NCBI GenBank assembly: GCA_031292735.1
Contig: JARLGP010000104.1
Span: forward strand, 1-17,288
Direction: 5' to 3'
DNA: 17,288 nt
DNA from: Holophaga sp.
GTDB taxonomy: Bacteria > Acidobacteriota > Holophagae > Holophagales > Holophagaceae
Shown here: positions 14,360 through 17,288 of the stretch, piece after piece
Position numbering within the stretch: position 1 is the first letter of the stretch
Layout: every line of letters starts with the position of its first letter
Position numbers and translations under genes: made by a program
Notes under the pieces: generated by a model
The model's database searches: none
What the model was told of the DNA's origin: nothing
What the model saw: the letters and a program-made list of their open reading frames with translations, nothing else

Positions 14360-15715
14360 ATGGGCACCCTCTCGCTGGCGATGATCGTGAAGAATGAAGC
14401 GGCCATCCTGGGTCGCTGCCTGAGCTCGGTGCGCGGGTTGGTGGACGAGCTGGTGGTGGTGGACACCGGCTCCAGCGACGGCACCCTGGCCGTGGCCGAG
14501 CAGTTCGGCGCCCGGGTCGGCCGGTTTCCGTGGCGGGACGACTTCTCGGCGGCCCGCAATGAGAGCCTCCGGTTGTGCACCGGGGACTGGGTGCTGGTGC
14601 TGGATGCCGACGAGGCGCTGGATCCGCGGGGCCTGGCCGAGATCCGCGGGGCCGTGGCGCAGGGGGCCCGGGCGGGCTTCACCCTCGTTTCCCGGAACTA
14701 CACCCGGGACGGTTCCGCTTCCCTGTTCGGTCGTCCCGTGCAAGTCAACCGGGACGGGCAAGGCCAGGATGCAGACCTGCCGTTCTATGCCGACATGCCC
14801 ATGCTCCGCCTGTTCCGCCGGTTTACCGACCTGGGTTTCCAGGGCCGCATCCATGAAACCCTGGATCTCTATTTCAAGAGGAAGAAACTTCCCATCGGCC
14901 ACCTGGGTTCCGTGATTCATCACTACGGAAAGCTGGATGGAGCCCGGGAAGCGGCAAAATCGGCCTACTACCTGGACCTCACCGAGTGGGACGCGGCGGA
15001 CCACCCCGAGGACGCCGACCGCCAGTTCAACCTCATGGTGCAGGCGGAGCTGGCCGGGCAATGGGAGAAGGCCCTGGCGGCCGGGTTGGCGTTCACCCGG
15101 GCCTGGCCGGTGATCCCGGCCGCGGTGCGGACCACCCTGGCCATGGCCCACCAGCGCCTGGGCCATCCCCAGGAGGCCCTGCCCCACCTGGCCCAGGTGC
15201 TCCAGGCCGAGCCGGACCACCTGCTTGCCCTTTGCCGCCTGGCCGTCTCCCTGGAGGCGCTGGGCCGCGGGGAGGAGGGGCGGGCCTGCCTGGATCGAGC
15301 CATGCTTGCCCACCCGGAGAGTCCCATGCCGTACTTGACGCGCTGCGAACTGGAGGAGCAGGCGGGGCGGCCGGCCCAGGCCAGGCAGGCCATGGGCGCC
15401 GCCATCGAGCGCCAGCCGCGCAACCCGCGCCTGCGCCAGGAGCTGGTGGACCTGGATCTCCGCCAGCACAAGCTCGCCCAGGCCGCGGCCGACGCCATGG
15501 AGGCCCTGCGGGCCCTGCCGGGCCAGGGCGGCGGGCAGTGGCATGCCCTGGCGGCGGGCTTCCTGCTGACCGCGGGCCACGCCGGCCCCGGCAGGGCGGT
15601 CCTGGACCTGGGCCTGGCGGCCTTTCCGGACCATGCCGGCCTGCGCGCGCTGGCCGCCTCGGTGGACCCGTCGGGCAAGCCCGCTGAGGTTCCGGCGCCC
15701 AGGGTCTCCGGATGA
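14360..15715 (+). CDS. Family 2 glycosyltransferase with C-terminal TPR repeats
   Basis: Predicted cytosolic inverting glycosyltransferase. The 451-residue protein has a GT-A domain with MIVKNEAAILGRCLSSV (8-24), VVVDTGSSDGT (32-42), DDFSAARNESL (60-70) and the metal-binding DAD (82-84) in WVLVLDADE. GRIHETLDLYF follows, a pattern seen in this TPR-glycosyltransferase group. From about residue 220 the sequence becomes helical and Ala/Leu-rich with TPR-like spacing (WEKALAAGLAF, PQEALPHLAQVLQAEPDH, GRGEEGRACLDRAML), suited to holding a protein acceptor. It is divergent from flagellin and overlaps the next glycosyltransferase as ATGA. Flagellin as acceptor is an inference from position. Cell-surface polysaccharide synthesis is the main alternative. 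The Shine-Dalgarno is weak. Confidence 0.88.
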   Translation: MGTLSLAMIVKNEAAILGRCLSSVRGLVDELVVVDTGSSDGTLAVAEQFGARVGRFPWRDDFSAARNESLRLCTGDWVLVLDADEALDPRGLAEIRGAVAQGARAGFTLVSRNYTRDGSASLFGRPVQVNRDGQGQDADLPFYADMPMLRLFRRFTDLGFQGRIHETLDLYFKRKKLPIGHLGSVIHHYGKLDGAREAAKSAYYLDLTEWDAADHPEDADRQFNLMVQAELAGQWEKALAAGLAFTRAWPVIPAAVRTTLAMAHQRLGHPQEALPHLAQVLQAEPDHLLALCRLAVSLEALGRGEEGRACLDRAMLAHPESPMPYLTRCELEEQAGRPAQARQAMGAAIERQPRNPRLRQELVDLDLRQHKLAQAAADAMEALRALPGQGGGQWHALAAGFLLTAGHAGPGRAVLDLGLAAFPDHAGLRALAASVDPSGKPAEVPAPRVSG

Positions 15716-17151
15716 AGCCCCAGCACGCGCGGATGCTCAAGCAGGCCTGGAGCCTGGATCGTTCGGGCCAGGCGGAGCAGGCGCTGGCGGCCTACCAGGC
15801 CTTTCTGCGGGTGGAGCCGCGCAGCGCCGTGGGCTGGGCCGACCTGGGCGGCCTGTGCCTGGTGCTGGGGCGGCTGGACGAGGCGCAGCGGGCCTGCCGG
15901 CAGGCCCTGCAGATCGACCCCGGCCACCGCACCGCGCAGATCAACCTGGCCGGGGCGCTGGTGGACCTGGGCCGCCTGGATGAAGCGGAAACCCTTTGCC
16001 GGCGGGCCCTGGCCCTGGACCCGCAAAGCATGGACGGCCTTCTGGCGCTGGGCAAGTGTCTGATAAGGAAGGGCGACCAGGCCCAGGGCCGGATGGTCCT
16101 GCGGGAGGCCCGGATCCAGGGCCTGGCGCGGGGCGCCGCCCCGGAACTGCTCAAGCACGTCTCCGCCATGCAGGGGGATTGGGTGGCGCTGCGCGAGGAC
16201 CTGGAACGCGGGCTGCTGCACTTTTCGGGTGCGGAACGGGACCACGAGGAGGCGCACATCCGGCTGCTGTTCGGCGAGCTGGCCCGGGGCTGGAGCCTGA
16301 ACGAGGCCCGGTTGAAGATCCCTGGCCTGATCCTGCCCGAGCGGCATTTCTCCGAGCCCCGCTGGAACGGCGAGCCGTTTCCCGGCAGGACCCTGCTGCT
16401 GCACTGGGAGCAGGGCTTCGGCGACACCGTGATGTTCGTGCGCTATGCCGCCCGGGTGAAGGCGCTGGGCGGCAGGGTCCTGCTGGCCGCCCAGCGGGAG
16501 CTGGCCGACCTCCTGGCCACCTGCCCCGGGGTGGACGCGGTGATCCCCCACGGAGATCCCCTGCCGCCCTTCGATCTCCAGATCCCGCTGCTCTCCCTGC
16601 CGCAGGTGTTCGGCACCGAGCTCGGCTCCATCCCGGCGGAGATCCCCTACCTGGGCGTGCCGCAGCGGGTGCCCAACCGGGAGGCCATCCTCCGGGTGCT
16701 GGCGGACGCCGCCGGGAAGGTCAAGGTGGGCCTCGCCTGGGCCGGCAAGCCCGAGCACAAGAGGGACCGGGAACGCTCCCTGGCCGGGGCGGCCCTGGCC
16801 CCGCTGGCGGCGCTGCCGGGGGTGGCCTGGCACAGCTTCCAGCTGGGGGGCGGCCAGGCCGCCCCCTTGCCGGGCCTGGTCTCCCTGGCGCCCCTGCTGA
16901 GCAGCTTTTCCGACACCGCCTATGCCCTCAGCGGCATGGATCTGGTCATCTGCGTGGACACGGCGCTGGCCCATCTGGCCGGAGCCATGGGCATCCCGGC
17001 CCTGGTCCTGCTGCCCTTCGTGCCGGACTTCCGCTGGCTGCTGCACCGGGACGACAGCCCCTGGTACCCGTCCCTGCGCCTGTACCGCCAGCCCCTGCCC
17101 GGCGACTGGGCGGCGGTGATCGGCAAGCTGGTGGCGGATCTCAATGCCTAG
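15712..17151 (+). CDS. TPR protein with C-terminal GT9-like (heptosyltransferase-fold) glycosyltransferase domain
   Basis: A 479-residue protein. Three or more TPR units fill about 1-140 (SGQAEQALAAYQAFLRVEP, LGRLDEAQRACRQALQIDP, LGRLDEAETLCRRALALDP). A GT-B/GT9-like domain follows from about 210: HWEQGFGDTVMFVRYA (231-246), VGLAWAGKPEHKRDRERS (339-356), CVDTALAHLAGAMG (414-427) and DSPWYPSLRLYRQ (448-460). This architecture is a recognised bacterial group of TPR-linked family 9 transferases, often near flagellin or surface-glycan genes. The start overlaps the previous stop by 4 nt, so the pair is co-translated and probably acts on the same acceptor. Donor sugar and acceptor are unknown. No signal peptide is present. 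Confidence 0.88.
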   Translation: MKPQHARMLKQAWSLDRSGQAEQALAAYQAFLRVEPRSAVGWADLGGLCLVLGRLDEAQRACRQALQIDPGHRTAQINLAGALVDLGRLDEAETLCRRALALDPQSMDGLLALGKCLIRKGDQAQGRMVLREARIQGLARGAAPELLKHVSAMQGDWVALREDLERGLLHFSGAERDHEEAHIRLLFGELARGWSLNEARLKIPGLILPERHFSEPRWNGEPFPGRTLLLHWEQGFGDTVMFVRYAARVKALGGRVLLAAQRELADLLATCPGVDAVIPHGDPLPPFDLQIPLLSLPQVFGTELGSIPAEIPYLGVPQRVPNREAILRVLADAAGKVKVGLAWAGKPEHKRDRERSLAGAALAPLAALPGVAWHSFQLGGGQAAPLPGLVSLAPLLSSFSDTAYALSGMDLVICVDTALAHLAGAMGIPALVLLPFVPDFRWLLHRDDSPWYPSLRLYRQPLPGDWAAVIGKLVADLNA

Positions 17152-17180
17152 GAGCCTGTCTACGTATTGGAAGGCCCCGC

Positions 17181-17282
17181 GATGATGGCACCGGCCATGG
17201 CAAGACAAGGCACGCGAGGTGAGCGATTTGGATAATCGTTCGCCGAGCGTAACGCGGGATTGCCGTGGCCGCTGCCATCACC
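17181..17282. repeat. Long imperfect hairpin element, about 100 nt, at the right edge
   Basis: The outer arms at 17181-17203 and 17260-17282 are inverted repeats matching at 20 of 23 positions; one of the three differences is a T-G pair. An inner pair, GGTGAGCGATT (17218-17228) and AATCGTTCGCC (17234-17244), matches over 11 positions with two G-T pairs and a 5-nt loop. The G-T pairs point to a folded RNA or to a decaying REPIN/MITE-type palindromic repeat. It lies 29 nt after the second glycosyltransferase. No coding frame is supported. The element may continue beyond the window. Confidence 0.6.
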
Positions 17283-17288
17283 CGAAGG

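Noticed and set aside
14195..15634. Long minus-strand open frame extending flagellin upstream to over 700 residues
   Set aside because: It is the complementary shadow of the glycosyltransferase coding region. Flagellin starts at 14194 with a perfect Shine-Dalgarno and conserved N-terminus.
14968..17208. 746-residue minus-strand open frame across both glycosyltransferases
   Set aside because: Its translation is low-complexity and rich in Gln, Arg and Gly with no family features, typical of an antisense frame in G+C-rich DNA. The plus-strand genes show clear motifs.

Overview
The window is G+C-rich, gene-dense bacterial chromosome with strong G/C preference at third codon positions. It carries housekeeping genes plus a flagellar filament cluster. 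The set of genes (parA-parB-accD-folC, eno-ftsB, upp, fliC-flaG-fliD-fliS) fits a motile, Gram-negative-type heterotroph. My best guess is Acidobacteriota of the Holophaga/Geothrix kind; this is an impression from gene order and protein style and was not tested. I see no rRNA, tRNA, CRISPR array, transposase or phage gene. No stretch longer than about 300 bases lacks a gene.

Layout. (1) 61-2090, plus strand: a GlcD-type FAD-linked oxidase, then a glycerophosphodiester phosphodiesterase. (2) 2091-2289: a convergent gap with a strong 12-bp terminator hairpin. (3) 6062-2290, minus strand: a compact operon parA-parB-accD-folC with stop/start overlaps, linking chromosome segregation to fatty-acid initiation and folate metabolism. 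(4) 9296-6176, minus strand: a TrpC-like barrel fused in frame to a lysine/alanine/proline histone-H1-like tail, then enolase and an FtsB/DivIC septum protein. (5) 9511-10137, plus strand: uracil phosphoribosyltransferase, followed by a 125-nt element of nested inverted repeats. (6) 14194-10273, minus strand: flagellin, FlaG, the FliD cap, the FliS chaperone and a small FliT-position protein. (7) 14360-17151, plus strand: two overlapping TPR-containing glycosyltransferases divergent from flagellin, which are candidates for filament glycosylation. (8) 17152-17288: a long imperfect hairpin element at the right edge.

The most unusual locus is 7815-9296. Its TIM-barrel half resembles indole-3-glycerol-phosphate synthase (TrpC) but has lost most catalytic residues. 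It runs without a stop into a DNA-binding-type repeat tail. That tail also has its own well-placed ribosome binding site and ATG, so the gene may make both a fusion and a free histone-like protein. The flagellin leader is also notable. It has a sigma-28-like promoter, a hairpin exposing GGA in its loop, and a second GGA in the Shine-Dalgarno, which is the arrangement used for CsrA control of flagellin in other bacteria.
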